Position numbers and translations under genes: made by a program. 64,000 nucleotides of DNA from Microbacterium sp. Nx66. GTDB lineage: Bacteria; Actinomycetota; Actinomycetes; Actinomycetales; Microbacteriaceae. The DNA is taken from NCBI RefSeq assembly GCF_904066215.1, contig NZ_LR880474.1:1860001-1924000 (forward strand), written 5' to 3'. Below, in pieces: positions 49,404 to 57,108 of this stretch; position 1 is the stretch's first letter, and every line of letters starts with the position of its first letter. The notes under the pieces were generated by a model, which had not been told where the DNA came from, searched no databases, and worked only from the letters and a program-made list of their open reading frames with translations.

Positions 49404-50324
49404 GTGATTGTCGTCGTCTGCCCTGGACAGGGCTCGCAGACCCCCGGATTCCTCGCCCCCTGGCTCGAGCTCGACGGAGTGGAGGAGCGGCTCGCCGCCT
49501 ACTCCGAGGCCGCGCAGGTGGATCTCCGCATGCACGGCACCGAATCGGACGCGGACGCCATCCGCGACACGCGCGTCGCCCAGCCGCTGATCGTGGCCGC
49601 CTCCCTCGTCGCCGGTGACGCTCTCGTGGCCGCCGCCGGTCGCCGCGCGGACGGCATCGCCGGGCACTCCGTCGGGGAGATCGCCGCTCTCGTCGGCAGC
49701 GGTGTCCTGGACGCCACGACCGGCATGCGCCTCGTCGGCATCCGTGGGCGGGCGATGGCGGATGCCGCGGCACAGACCCCGACCGGGATGAGCGCGGTCC
49801 TCGGCGGCGACGAGGAGACGCTCCTCGCCCGACTCGCCGAGCTCGGCCTCGCGCCGGCGAACTTCAACGGCGGCGGGCAGATCGTCGTCGCCGGCCCTCT
49901 TCCGGCCCTGGCGGCCCTCGCCGAGGAGCCGGTCAAGGGCACGCGCGTGGTGCCGCTCCAGGTCGCCGGCGCGTTCCACACCGACTACATGTCCTCCGCC
50001 GTCTCGGTTCTGCGCGACGCTGTGGCCGATGTCCAGCCGGCCGACCCCGAGATCACGCTCTGGACCAACCGCGACGGCTCCGTCGTGACCGACGGAGCGA
50101 CGGCGCTGGACTACCTCGTCGATCAGGTCTCCTCCCCCGTGCGGTGGGACCTCTGCATGACCTCCTTCGCCGACGCCGGCGTGACCGGCGTCATCGAGCT
50201 CGCCCCCGCCGGCGCCCTGGTCGGTCTCGCCAAGCGCGGCCTGCGCGGCGTGCCGACGGTCGCCGTGAAGACCCCCGAAGACCTCGAAGCCGCCGTCGCG
50301 CTGCTGAACGGAGAAGCCGCATGA
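49404..50324 (+). CDS. fabD: Malonyl-CoA:ACP transacylase
   Basis: 306 residues from the GTG at 49404 (MIVVVCPGQGSQTPG). The GHSVGE motif gives nucleophile Ser89, and the catalytic His lies in AGAFHTDYM. It loads malonyl onto ACP. The gene overlaps fabH by four bases (ATGA). The longer frame from 49356 lacks family support. CAGACT lies six bases upstream of the start, a weak leaderless-type -10. Confidence 0.95.
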   Translation: MIVVVCPGQGSQTPGFLAPWLELDGVEERLAAYSEAAQVDLRMHGTESDADAIRDTRVAQPLIVAASLVAGDALVAAAGRRADGIAGHSVGEIAALVGSGVLDATTGMRLVGIRGRAMADAAAQTPTGMSAVLGGDEETLLARLAELGLAPANFNGGGQIVVAGPLPALAALAEEPVKGTRVVPLQVAGAFHTDYMSSAVSVLRDAVADVQPADPEITLWTNRDGSVVTDGATALDYLVDQVSSPVRWDLCMTSFADAGVTGVIELAPAGALVGLAKRGLRGVPTVAVKTPEDLEAAVALLNGEAA

Positions 50325-51322
50325 CCGCCTCCCTCGCCCAGATCGCCGGGCCCGCCTACACCCGCATCTACGCCTTCGGCGCGGCTCGCGGCGAGAACGC
50401 GGTGCCCAACGAAGACCTCATCGGGCCCATCGACTCGAGTGACGAGTGGATCCGGCAGCGCACCGGCATCATCACGCGCGTCCGGGCCGACAAGGCGACG
50501 GACGCCATCGACCTCGCGACCGAGGCGGCGGCCGAGGCCATCGAGAAGTCGGGTGTGCCGGCCGACCAGGTAGACCTCGTCATCGTCGCGACCATCAGCA
50601 ACCCGAAGCAGACGCCGTCGGTCTCCGCGATCGTGGCGGACCGCGTCGGCGCCAACCCCGCTGCGGCGTACGACATCAACGCGGCCTGCGCCGGCTACGC
50701 GTACGCGGTGGCGCAGGCCGACGCGCTCATCAAGGCCGGTGCCGCCCGCCACGCCCTCGTGATCGGCACGGAGAAGCTGTCCGACGTCGTCGACCCCACG
50801 GACCGCAGCATCTCGTTCCTCCTCGGCGACGGCGCTGGCGCGGCTCTCATCGGCCCGAGCGACACGCCGGGCATCGCCCCTGCCGTCTGGGGCAGCGACG
50901 GCTCCAAGGCCGACGCCGTCGGCATGAACGGCACCCTCACCGACTTCCGCGACGGCGTGGTGCCGTGGCCGACGCTCCGCCAGGAAGGTCCGACGGTCTT
51001 CCGCTGGGCGGTCTGGGAGATGGCGAAGGTCGCCCGCGAGGCGCTGGAGAAGGCCGGGATCGAGGCCTCCGACCTCGCCGCCTTCATCCCGCACCAGGCG
51101 AACATGCGCATCATCGACGAGTTCGCCAAGCAGCTCGGCCTTCCGGAGACCACCGTCATCGCCCGTGACATCGAGACCACCGGCAACACGTCGGCCGCCT
51201 CGATCCCCCTCGCCAGCCACCGCCTCATGGCCGAGCACCCGGAGCTCTCCGGCGGCCTCGCCCTGCAGATCGGCTTCGGCGCCGGCCTCGTCTTCGCGGC
51301 CCAGGTCGTCGTCCTCCCCTGA
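50321..51322 (+). CDS. fabH: 3-oxoacyl-ACP synthase III
   Basis: 333 residues with the Cys-His-Asn triad: Cys123 in NAACAGY, His in FIPHQANMRI and Asn in TTGNTSAAS. It starts chain growth by condensing an acyl-CoA primer with malonyl-ACP; branched primers are expected in this family of bacteria. Start overlaps the fabD stop. Confidence 0.96.
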   Translation: MTASLAQIAGPAYTRIYAFGAARGENAVPNEDLIGPIDSSDEWIRQRTGIITRVRADKATDAIDLATEAAAEAIEKSGVPADQVDLVIVATISNPKQTPSVSAIVADRVGANPAAAYDINAACAGYAYAVAQADALIKAGAARHALVIGTEKLSDVVDPTDRSISFLLGDGAGAALIGPSDTPGIAPAVWGSDGSKADAVGMNGTLTDFRDGVVPWPTLRQEGPTVFRWAVWEMAKVAREALEKAGIEASDLAAFIPHQANMRIIDEFAKQLGLPETTVIARDIETTGNTSAASIPLASHRLMAEHPELSGGLALQIGFGAGLVFAAQVVVLP

Positions 51323-51340
51323 AGACGCGCCGACCTTCCC

Positions 51341-51346
51341 TAGACT
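51341..51346 (+). promoter_or_regulatory. Possible internal -10 element TAGACT before acpP
   Basis: TAGACT fits TANNNT and lies about 46 bases before the acpP ATG. It would give extra acyl carrier protein transcripts, which are often needed in excess. No -35 is clear. Confidence 0.35.
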
Positions 51347-51391
51347 GTTCCACGGTTCCGAATACAACCCGTAAGAAAGAGGAAGACCACC

Positions 51392-51640
51392 ATGGCTTTC
51401 ACCAACGATGAGGTCCTCGCCGGCCTCGCAGAGCTGATCACCGACGAGACCGGCATCAACGCCAGCGAGGTCGCCCTGGAGAAGTCGTTCACGGACGACC
51501 TCGACATCGACTCGATCTCGATGATGACGATCGTCGTCAACGCCGAGGAGAAGTTCGGCGTCACCATCCCCGACGACGAGGTCAAGAACCTGAAGACCGT
51601 CGGCGACGCCGTCAACTTCATCGTCGCGGGCCAGGAGTAA
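51392..51640 (+). CDS. acpP: Acyl carrier protein
   Basis: 82 residues, four-helix acidic protein with the phosphopantetheine site Ser41 in DDLDIDSISMM. AAAGAGGAAG precedes the ATG. It is the fourth gene of the fasR-fabD-fabH-acpP-fabF cluster and carries the growing chain. Confidence 0.97.
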   Translation: MAFTNDEVLAGLAELITDETGINASEVALEKSFTDDLDIDSISMMTIVVNAEEKFGVTIPDDEVKNLKTVGDAVNFIVAGQE

Positions 51641-51737
51641 TCCCGGCAGGATGCCACCCTCGCCCCGCGCGAGGCGTGGCATCCTCCGGCCCTGCCCATC
51701 CCCCGCACGAACTCGTTTCGACAAGGAACCACACCTC

Positions 51738-52976
51738 ATGACCAAGCGCATCGTCGTCACCGGCATCGGCGCCACCTCCGCCATCGGCGGGACGGCCCCG
51801 GAGAACTGGGACAACCTCCTCGCCGGTGCCTCCGGCGCCCGCACGATCGAGCACGACTGGGTGCAGGAGTACGACCTCCCCGTCACGTTCGCCGCCTCTG
51901 CGAGCGTCCGTCCGGAAGAGGTGCTGCCCCGCCACGAGGCGAAGCGTCTCGACCCGTCTTCGCAGTTCGCCCTCATCGCGGCGCGCGAGGCCTGGGCGGA
52001 CGCGGGCTCGCCAGAGGTCGCTCCCGAGCGCCTCGGCGTCGACTTCGCGACGGGCATCGGCGGCCTGTGGACGCTGCTGGACGCCTGGGACACGTTGCGT
52101 GAGAAGGGCCCGCGCCGGGTCATGCCGCTGACCGTGCCGATGCTGATGCCGAACGCGGCCGCCGGCAACCTGTCGCTGCAGTTCGAAGCCCGGGCCTACG
52201 CGCAGACCGTGGTCAGTGCCTGCGCCTCCAGCACCGAGTCGATCATCCACGCGTTCCACCACCTTCAGGAGGGCCTGGCCGACGTCGTCATCGCCGGTGG
52301 CACCGAGTCGGCGATCCACCCGATCACGATGGCCGCCTTCGCCTCCGCGCAGGCGCTGTCGCGTCGTAACGACGACCCGGCCCACGCCTCGCGACCCGGC
52401 GCGATCGACCGCGACGGCTTCGTGATGGGCGAGGGTGCCGCCGCCCTCATCCTCGAGACCGAGGAGCATGCCAAGGCCCGCGGCGCGAAGATCTACGGCT
52501 ACATCCTCGGAGGCGGTGTGACCGCCGACGCCTACCACATCACCGGCAACGACCCCGAGGGCAAGGGTGCGGCGCGTGCCGTCGTCCAGGCACTCGAGGA
52601 GGCCGGCATCACCCCCGACCAGGTGACGCACATCAACGCCCACGCGACCTCGACCCCGGTCGGGGACCCCAACGAGTACGTCGCGCTGAAGAACGTCTTC
52701 GGCGACCGGATCGACGAGATCCCGGTGTCGGCGACCAAGGCGTCGACCGGACACCTGCTGGGCGGCACAGGAGCGCTGGAGGCGATCTTCTCCCTCCTCG
52801 CGCTGCGGGACCGCGTGGCCCCGCCGACGATCAACATGACCGAGCCGGACCCGGAGGTCCCCTTCCGTCTGTCCGGAGAGGCGGCTCCGCTCGGTGACGG
52901 CCCGCAGATCGCCATCAGCAACTCGTTCGGCTTCGGCGGACACAACGCCGTGCTCGTGCTGGGCGGCGTCGACTGA
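51738..52976 (+). CDS. fabF: 3-oxoacyl-ACP synthase II
   Basis: 412 residues. The nucleophile Cys162 lies in VVSACASSTES; the catalytic His residues lie in NAHATSTPVGD and TKASTGHLLGG. It elongates acyl-ACP. It closes the fab cluster and is followed by a strong terminator. ACAAGGAACC precedes the ATG. Confidence 0.96.
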   Translation: MTKRIVVTGIGATSAIGGTAPENWDNLLAGASGARTIEHDWVQEYDLPVTFAASASVRPEEVLPRHEAKRLDPSSQFALIAAREAWADAGSPEVAPERLGVDFATGIGGLWTLLDAWDTLREKGPRRVMPLTVPMLMPNAAAGNLSLQFEARAYAQTVVSACASSTESIIHAFHHLQEGLADVVIAGGTESAIHPITMAAFASAQALSRRNDDPAHASRPGAIDRDGFVMGEGAAALILETEEHAKARGAKIYGYILGGGVTADAYHITGNDPEGKGAARAVVQALEEAGITPDQVTHINAHATSTPVGDPNEYVALKNVFGDRIDEIPVSATKASTGHLLGGTGALEAIFSLLALRDRVAPPTINMTEPDPEVPFRLSGEAAPLGDGPQIAISNSFGFGGHNAVLVLGGVD

Positions 52977-52988
52977 CCGCTTCCGCAT

Positions 52989-53034
52989 GCACGACGAAGG
53001 CCCCCGGGATGTGAACCGGGGGCCTTCGTCGTGC
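52989..53034 (+). terminator. Terminator of the fab operon
   Basis: A perfect 19-bp stem (GCACGACGAAGGCCCCCGG and complement) with an eight-base loop, 13 bases after the fabF stop. It would also act on the convergent membrane protein gene. Confidence 0.9.
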
Positions 53035-53051
53035 GCGGTCCGCTCTGGCCC

Positions 53052-53072
53052 GTCGACAGGCTCAGGGACCCA
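53052..53072. repeat. REP-like half-palindrome containing a stop codon
   Basis: GTCGACAGGCTCAGGGACCC is another copy of the repeat arm seen at 10498. Its TCA at 53062-53064 is, on the minus strand, the TGA stop of the YczE-like gene. Confidence 0.7.
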
Positions 53073-53739
53073 GGGGCGCGCTCGCCCGGACGGCAAGGCG
53101 CTGCGAACGCTCCCGACGTCGGCGCTCGATGCGTGGGAGGAACCAGCCGATCAGCGGACCGACGCCGAATGCGAACAGCACGGTGCCGACGCCGACGGGG
53201 CCGCCGAGCAGGAAGCCGACCAGCAGCACGGAGCCCTCGATGACCGTCCGGGCCAGCCAGACCGGCCACCTGGTCACTCGCACGAGGCCGGTCATGAGTC
53301 CGTCGCGCGGTCCGGGACCGAAGTCGGCCGCGATGTAGAGACCGGTGGCGAACGCCAGCAGTACGAGTCCGAACACGAACATGGGGGCCCCGACCCACAC
53401 GGACGGCGGAGCAGGCAGCACGAGGAGCGTGAGATCCGCGAACGGGCCGATGAGCAACGCGTTGAGCAGGGTGCCGAGGCCCACCCGCTGACGGAGCGGG
53501 ATCCACAGCAGCAGGACGACGATCGAGATGAGCACCGTGACGACCCCGTACCCGAGTCCCGTCCAGCCCCCGACGCCCAGCGACAGGACGTCCCAGGGCG
53601 CGACGCCGATGCCGCCCCGCACCATGAAGCCGAGGGCGACACCGTAGAGGAAGAGCCCGCCCACGAGCTGCGCGAGCCGCTCGACCAGGTCCCGACGGCT
53701 GGTCGCGGTGAAAGGCAGGAAGACGGCACGGAAGAGCAT
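53062..53739 (-). CDS. YczE/YitT-like integral membrane protein
   Basis: 225 residues with about five transmembrane segments, including VGGLFLYGVALGFMV, a GIGVAPWDVLSLG motif and GPGPRDGLMTGL, as in YczE/YyaS proteins. The C-terminus is basic and ends LGP, formed by the repeat at 53052. These genes often lie beside MocR regulators of the YczR group, as here (divergent, 94 bases apart). Transport substrate unknown. The ATG at 53739 is the start used by relatives. Confidence 0.8.
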   Translation of the reverse strand: MLFRAVFLPFTATSRRDLVERLAQLVGGLFLYGVALGFMVRGGIGVAPWDVLSLGVGGWTGLGYGVVTVLISIVVLLLWIPLRQRVGLGTLLNALLIGPFADLTLLVLPAPPSVWVGAPMFVFGLVLLAFATGLYIAADFGPGPRDGLMTGLVRVTRWPVWLARTVIEGSVLLVGFLLGGPVGVGTVLFAFGVGPLIGWFLPRIERRRRERSQRLAVRASAPLGP

Positions 53740-53788
53740 CTCTCCATCGTGGCCCGTGCGAAGACCTCCGAGGACGACCACTGAGCGA

Positions 53789-53817
53789 AAAGTGGCCTGC
53801 ACATGGAAGGCCACTTT
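53789..53817. promoter_or_regulatory. Inverted repeat operator between the YczE-like and MocR genes
   Basis: AAAGTGGCC and GGCCACTTT form a perfect 9-bp inverted repeat separated by 11 bases, lying between the two divergent starts. It is the likely site of the adjacent MocR regulator. Confidence 0.65.
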
Positions 53818-53833
53818 GCGGCAGTCTGGAGGC

Positions 53834-55231
53834 ATGGCATCCCGTCTCGTCACGCAGCTCGGCATCCAGGACCTCGACGACGCCTCGGCGTCCGGTCTCG
53901 CCGACCGCATCAGAGCGCTCATCCTCGACGGTCGCCTCACCGTCGGCGAGCGACTGCCGAGCGAGCGCGCCCTCGAGCTGCGACGGTCCCGGTCGACCAT
54001 CACCCGCGCGTACGGCGTGCTGGAGGCCGCCGGCTACGTGTCCCGGCATCACGGCGGCAGCACCCGCGTCGCGCTCCCGCACGGCCCGTCGACAGCCACC
54101 CCGGGCCGGGACGACGAGGCGATCGACCTCTCGATCGCCTCCATGGACTCGACCCCCGGTCTGTACGACGCCACCGTGCGCTCCCTCCCCCGACTCGCTG
54201 CTCTGCGCGGTACGAGCGGCTACTCGCTGCAGGGTCTTCCCGAGCTGCGTGAGGCCGTGGCCGGCCGGTTCACCGAACGCGGCGCGGTCACCACGCCGGA
54301 CGAGATCATGATCACCTCCGGCGCCCTGAACGCCGTCAACCTCATCCTCACGGCGATCGGCCGCCGGGGCGAACGCGCCCTCGTGGAGCAGCCGACCTTT
54401 CCGCACGCGCTCGAGGCGTTGCACCGTCACGGCTACCGTCTGGTCCCCACACCGGTCGACACCGACGGCTGGGACACCCGGCACCTCACCGACACGCTGC
54501 TGACCGCTCGGCCGCACGTCGCCTACCTCATCCCGGACTTCCACAACCCCACCGGCGCGACGCTGCCGCAGGAGGAGCGGTCCCGGATCGCCACGACGGC
54601 CCGGAACACCGGCACCCATCTGATCGTGGACGAGACGACGGCGGAACTCGACATCGACCGCGGATGGGCTCCGGTGCCCATGGCGGCCGAGGGGCCGAAC
54701 GTCATCACGGTCGGGTCGATGTCGAAGATCGCCTGGGGAGGCATGCGCATCGGCTGGGTGCGCGCCGAGCGCTCGGTCATCGCTCGACTGCTGGCCGTCC
54801 GTCCCTCGTTCGAACTCGGCACAGCGCTCCTGGAGCAGTGCATCGCCGTGGAGCTTCTCGACGACGTCCCGGCGCTCACCCATCATGTCCGACGCCGCCT
54901 CACGGCGGGGCGGGACGCGGTGGCTGCGGGGATCGCGGATATCCCGGGGATGCGCATGCCGGAGACGCCCGGCGGCCTCTCCGCCTGGATCGACCTCGGT
55001 GCCCCCTTGTCGACCACGCTCTCCCTCGCCGCACGGGAACGGGATCTCATCCTCCCACCCGGGCCGCGCTTCACGACCGGCGGCGTGCTGGAGCGCCGCC
55101 TCCGGGTCCCGATCACGCTTCCCCCCGAGCGGACGGCGGAGGCGATGACGCGCCTGGCGCAGGCCTGGGCGGACGTGCGCGGCGGTGGAGTGGACGCCAC
55201 CGCCGACCTTGCTCACGCCGCAGTGATCTGA
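53834..55231 (+). CDS. MocR family regulator (GntR HTH plus aminotransferase-like domain), YczR type
   Basis: 465 residues. The N-terminal winged helix (LADRIRALILDGRLTVGERLP, RRSRSTITRAYGVLE) is followed by a fold type I aminotransferase domain with the PLP Lys in GSMSKIAWGGMRIGW and NPTGATLP. MocR proteins use the PLP domain as a sensor. The divergent YczE-like gene and the palindrome between them indicate its target. GGAGG lies directly before the ATG. Confidence 0.9.
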   Translation: MASRLVTQLGIQDLDDASASGLADRIRALILDGRLTVGERLPSERALELRRSRSTITRAYGVLEAAGYVSRHHGGSTRVALPHGPSTATPGRDDEAIDLSIASMDSTPGLYDATVRSLPRLAALRGTSGYSLQGLPELREAVAGRFTERGAVTTPDEIMITSGALNAVNLILTAIGRRGERALVEQPTFPHALEALHRHGYRLVPTPVDTDGWDTRHLTDTLLTARPHVAYLIPDFHNPTGATLPQEERSRIATTARNTGTHLIVDETTAELDIDRGWAPVPMAAEGPNVITVGSMSKIAWGGMRIGWVRAERSVIARLLAVRPSFELGTALLEQCIAVELLDDVPALTHHVRRRLTAGRDAVAAGIADIPGMRMPETPGGLSAWIDLGAPLSTTLSLAARERDLILPPGPRFTTGGVLERRLRVPITLPPERTAEAMTRLAQAWADVRGGGVDATADLAHAAVI

Positions 55232-55239
55232 CCGGCACA

Positions 55240-55280
55240 GACGAGGACCCCGCCCGGTCACCCGGGGCGGGGTCCTCGTC
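55240..55280 (+). terminator. Terminator after the MocR gene
   Basis: A perfect 16-bp stem (GACGAGGACCCCGCCC and complement) with a nine-base loop lies eight bases after the stop. The following 90 bases hold no gene that I can see. Confidence 0.85.
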
Positions 55281-55370
55281 GAGCGGAGCGGGGATTCGTC
55301 TTCTCAGCGTCCGGGATCACTCACCGGCATCCGATACTCACGCCTCCGCGCTCCTGGTCTCAGCGGCCGG

Positions 55371-55874
55371 TCAGCCGACCTTGTGGAGCCAGACGACACG
55401 CGCGTCGTCGCTGGCGTGACGGAAGGGTTCCAGCTCCTCGTCCCAGGCGGAGCCCAGGGCGACGTCGAGCTCACGCTGCAGCTCGACGGCGTTTCCCGCG
55501 GCGATCTCCATCGCGTAGCGGATGCGGTCCTCGCCGATGACGATGTTGCCGGCGGCGTCGGTCTGGGCGTAGTGGATCCCGAGGTCGGGGGTGTGCAGCC
55601 ACCGACCGCCGTCACTGCGCGGAGTGGGATCCTCGGTCACTTCGAACCGCAGGTGCTCCCAGCCGCGGATCGCGGTCGCGAGGGCAGCGCCGGTTCCGAC
55701 GGGGCCGTCCCAGTAGAACTCGGCGCGGCGGGCGCCGGTCAGCACGGGCTGCTCGGTCCAATCGAAGTTCACCGCACGCCCGATAGCGCGACCCACCGCC
55801 CATTCCAGGTGCGGGCAGAGCGCGCGAGGCGCCGAGTGGATGAACACCACTCCGCGTGCGTAAGCCGTCGCCAT
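55371..55874 (-). CDS. DUF3145 family protein
   Basis: This 167-residue protein matches the actinobacterial DUF3145 family: RGVVFIHSAPRALCPHLEWA at the start, FDWTEQPVLTGARRAEFYW, and a C-terminus ending VVWLHKVG. The family is of unknown function and largely confined to actinobacteria. It supports the taxonomic call. It converges on the MocR gene; its terminator is probably shared. Confidence 0.92.
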   Translation of the reverse strand: MATAYARGVVFIHSAPRALCPHLEWAVGRAIGRAVNFDWTEQPVLTGARRAEFYWDGPVGTGAALATAIRGWEHLRFEVTEDPTPRSDGGRWLHTPDLGIHYAQTDAAGNIVIGEDRIRYAMEIAAGNAVELQRELDVALGSAWDEELEPFRHASDDARVVWLHKVG

Positions 55875-55997
55875 GATCTCTCCGTTTCATCAGGTGCGTC
55901 TTCCCCTACGACCTGAACCACGAAGTGGCGAGAGTATGCGGTTGTGCGCCCATTCTCGCCGAGTTCCCGCAAAATCACAAGCGTGTGATTCGACGAC

Positions 55998-56027
55998 GAA
56001 GGCCCCGGTCCGCGGACCGGGGCCTTC
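55998..56027. terminator. Bidirectional hairpin upstream of the 23-bp repeat array
   Basis: A 30-base perfect palindrome around GAAGGCCCCGGTCCGC. It ends the minus-strand transcript of the oxygenase gene after the repeat array. About 120 bases separate it from the DUF3145 start. Confidence 0.75.
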
Positions 56028-56041
56028 GGGCGCTTCGACGA

Positions 56042-56156
56042 GCTCAGCGACCCACCGTGGGGACGCTCAGCGACCCACCGTGGGGACGCTCAGCGACCCA
56101 CCGTGGGGACGCTCAGCGACCCACCGTGGGGACGCTCAGCGACCCACCGTGCGGAG
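56042..56156. repeat. Tandem array of five 23-bp units
   Basis: Five units of GCTCAGCGACCCACCGTGGG plus GAC, starting at 56042, 56065, 56088, 56111 and 56134 (the last ending GCGGAG). The array begins inside a CTTCGACGAGCTCAG repeat arm. A sixth GCTCAG at 56157 supplies the TGA stop of the oxygenase gene. Confidence 0.9.
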
Positions 56157-56158
56157 GC

Positions 56159-56932
56159 TCAGGCCTCGCTCATGGCCTGCTTGACCTGCTGGCCCTTGGC
56201 GGCGTAGTAGGCCGCGCGGGCGGCGTCCTTGCGGGCCTGCTCGGCATAGCCGAACTCGAGCACGTCCTGCGGAACCTCGACGTTCGGGACGTCGTCGGTG
56301 CCGTGGTACTTCTCGATGTACGCGTCGAGCTCGGGACCGGACGTCCACGAGGTGATGAGGCAGTAGCGCGGGTCGGTGCCGTTGTGCGTGGCCGCGTGCC
56401 ACAGACGCTGGGTGTCGACGATGAGCTGCGCACCGGCCGGCAGGGCGATGCGGTACTCGATGCTGGGGTCCGTGCGGTTCTCGCGCAGGACGAAGTAGCT
56501 GTCCTTGTCGTCGGTCAGGTTGAAGAACCCGCGCACGACCCAGCCGGTGCCGTCCGGGTTCAGACGGTTGTTGTCGTCCTGGTGCAGGTTGTAGAGGCAG
56601 TCGCCGTACGGGGTCGGCTGCAGCTCGATGACGCGGCAGCGACCGACGTTCGCGCCCGGCTCCTGCGCGCGACGCGTGAGGTTCGGGGCCTTGGCGGTCT
56701 GCTCGTCGATCCAGACGCCGTCCTTGTCGGTGCGCGGCGGCTTGTGGTTCCAGAAGCCGTTGCACTCGATGTCACCGAAGGCGCTGGCGAGGGGCGCGAA
56801 CCGGGTGTCGCCCGACGACTTCCAGTCGACGTACTCGATGTCGAGCCACTCCTTGGGGTCGGCCTCCTGGTCGTAGCTGTCGAGGACGACGAAGCCCTTC
56901 TCCTCCAGCGCTGCGGACTTGATGTATCCCAT
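56159..56932 (-). CDS. Putative 2OG-Fe(II) oxygenase-like protein
   Basis: 257 residues. A candidate iron triad is visible: H117-x-D119 (NLHQDDNN) and H179 in RLWHAATHNG, with Arg189 ten residues later as the likely 2-oxoglutarate contact. The fold between them is beta-rich (VVRGFFNLTDDKDSYF, IEYRIALPAGAQLIVD). Substrate unknown, and family membership is inferred from motifs only. Its stop codon is formed by the last repeat of the tandem array. It is divergent from the DUF262 gene with about 176 bases between. Confidence 0.55.
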   Translation of the reverse strand: MGYIKSAALEEKGFVVLDSYDQEADPKEWLDIEYVDWKSSGDTRFAPLASAFGDIECNGFWNHKPPRTDKDGVWIDEQTAKAPNLTRRAQEPGANVGRCRVIELQPTPYGDCLYNLHQDDNNRLNPDGTGWVVRGFFNLTDDKDSYFVLRENRTDPSIEYRIALPAGAQLIVDTQRLWHAATHNGTDPRYCLITSWTSGPELDAYIEKYHGTDDVPNVEVPQDVLEFGYAEQARKDAARAAYYAAKGQQVKQAMSEA

Positions 56933-57108
56933 GATCGAGTCATGTTCCTTTCATCGGGGGCCAGCACGTTTTAACAGGCCCTGATAAGGCAAGGCTAACA
57001 GCGGGACCTGGCCCTCCCCCGGAGGGTCACCGTGGATAAGCGAATAGACTGGGCGGGGCACCCGGCGCGTCCGTGGCGCCTGTCGCTACGGGAGGACGAG
57101 ACACCAGC

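Noticed and set aside
52532..55261. 909-residue minus-strand frame covering fabF end, membrane gene and MocR gene
   Set aside because: Crosses three genes with clear motifs in other frames.
56042..56156. CRISPR-like short repeats
   Set aside because: Units are contiguous, without spacers, and no cas gene is present; same for 61117-61262.
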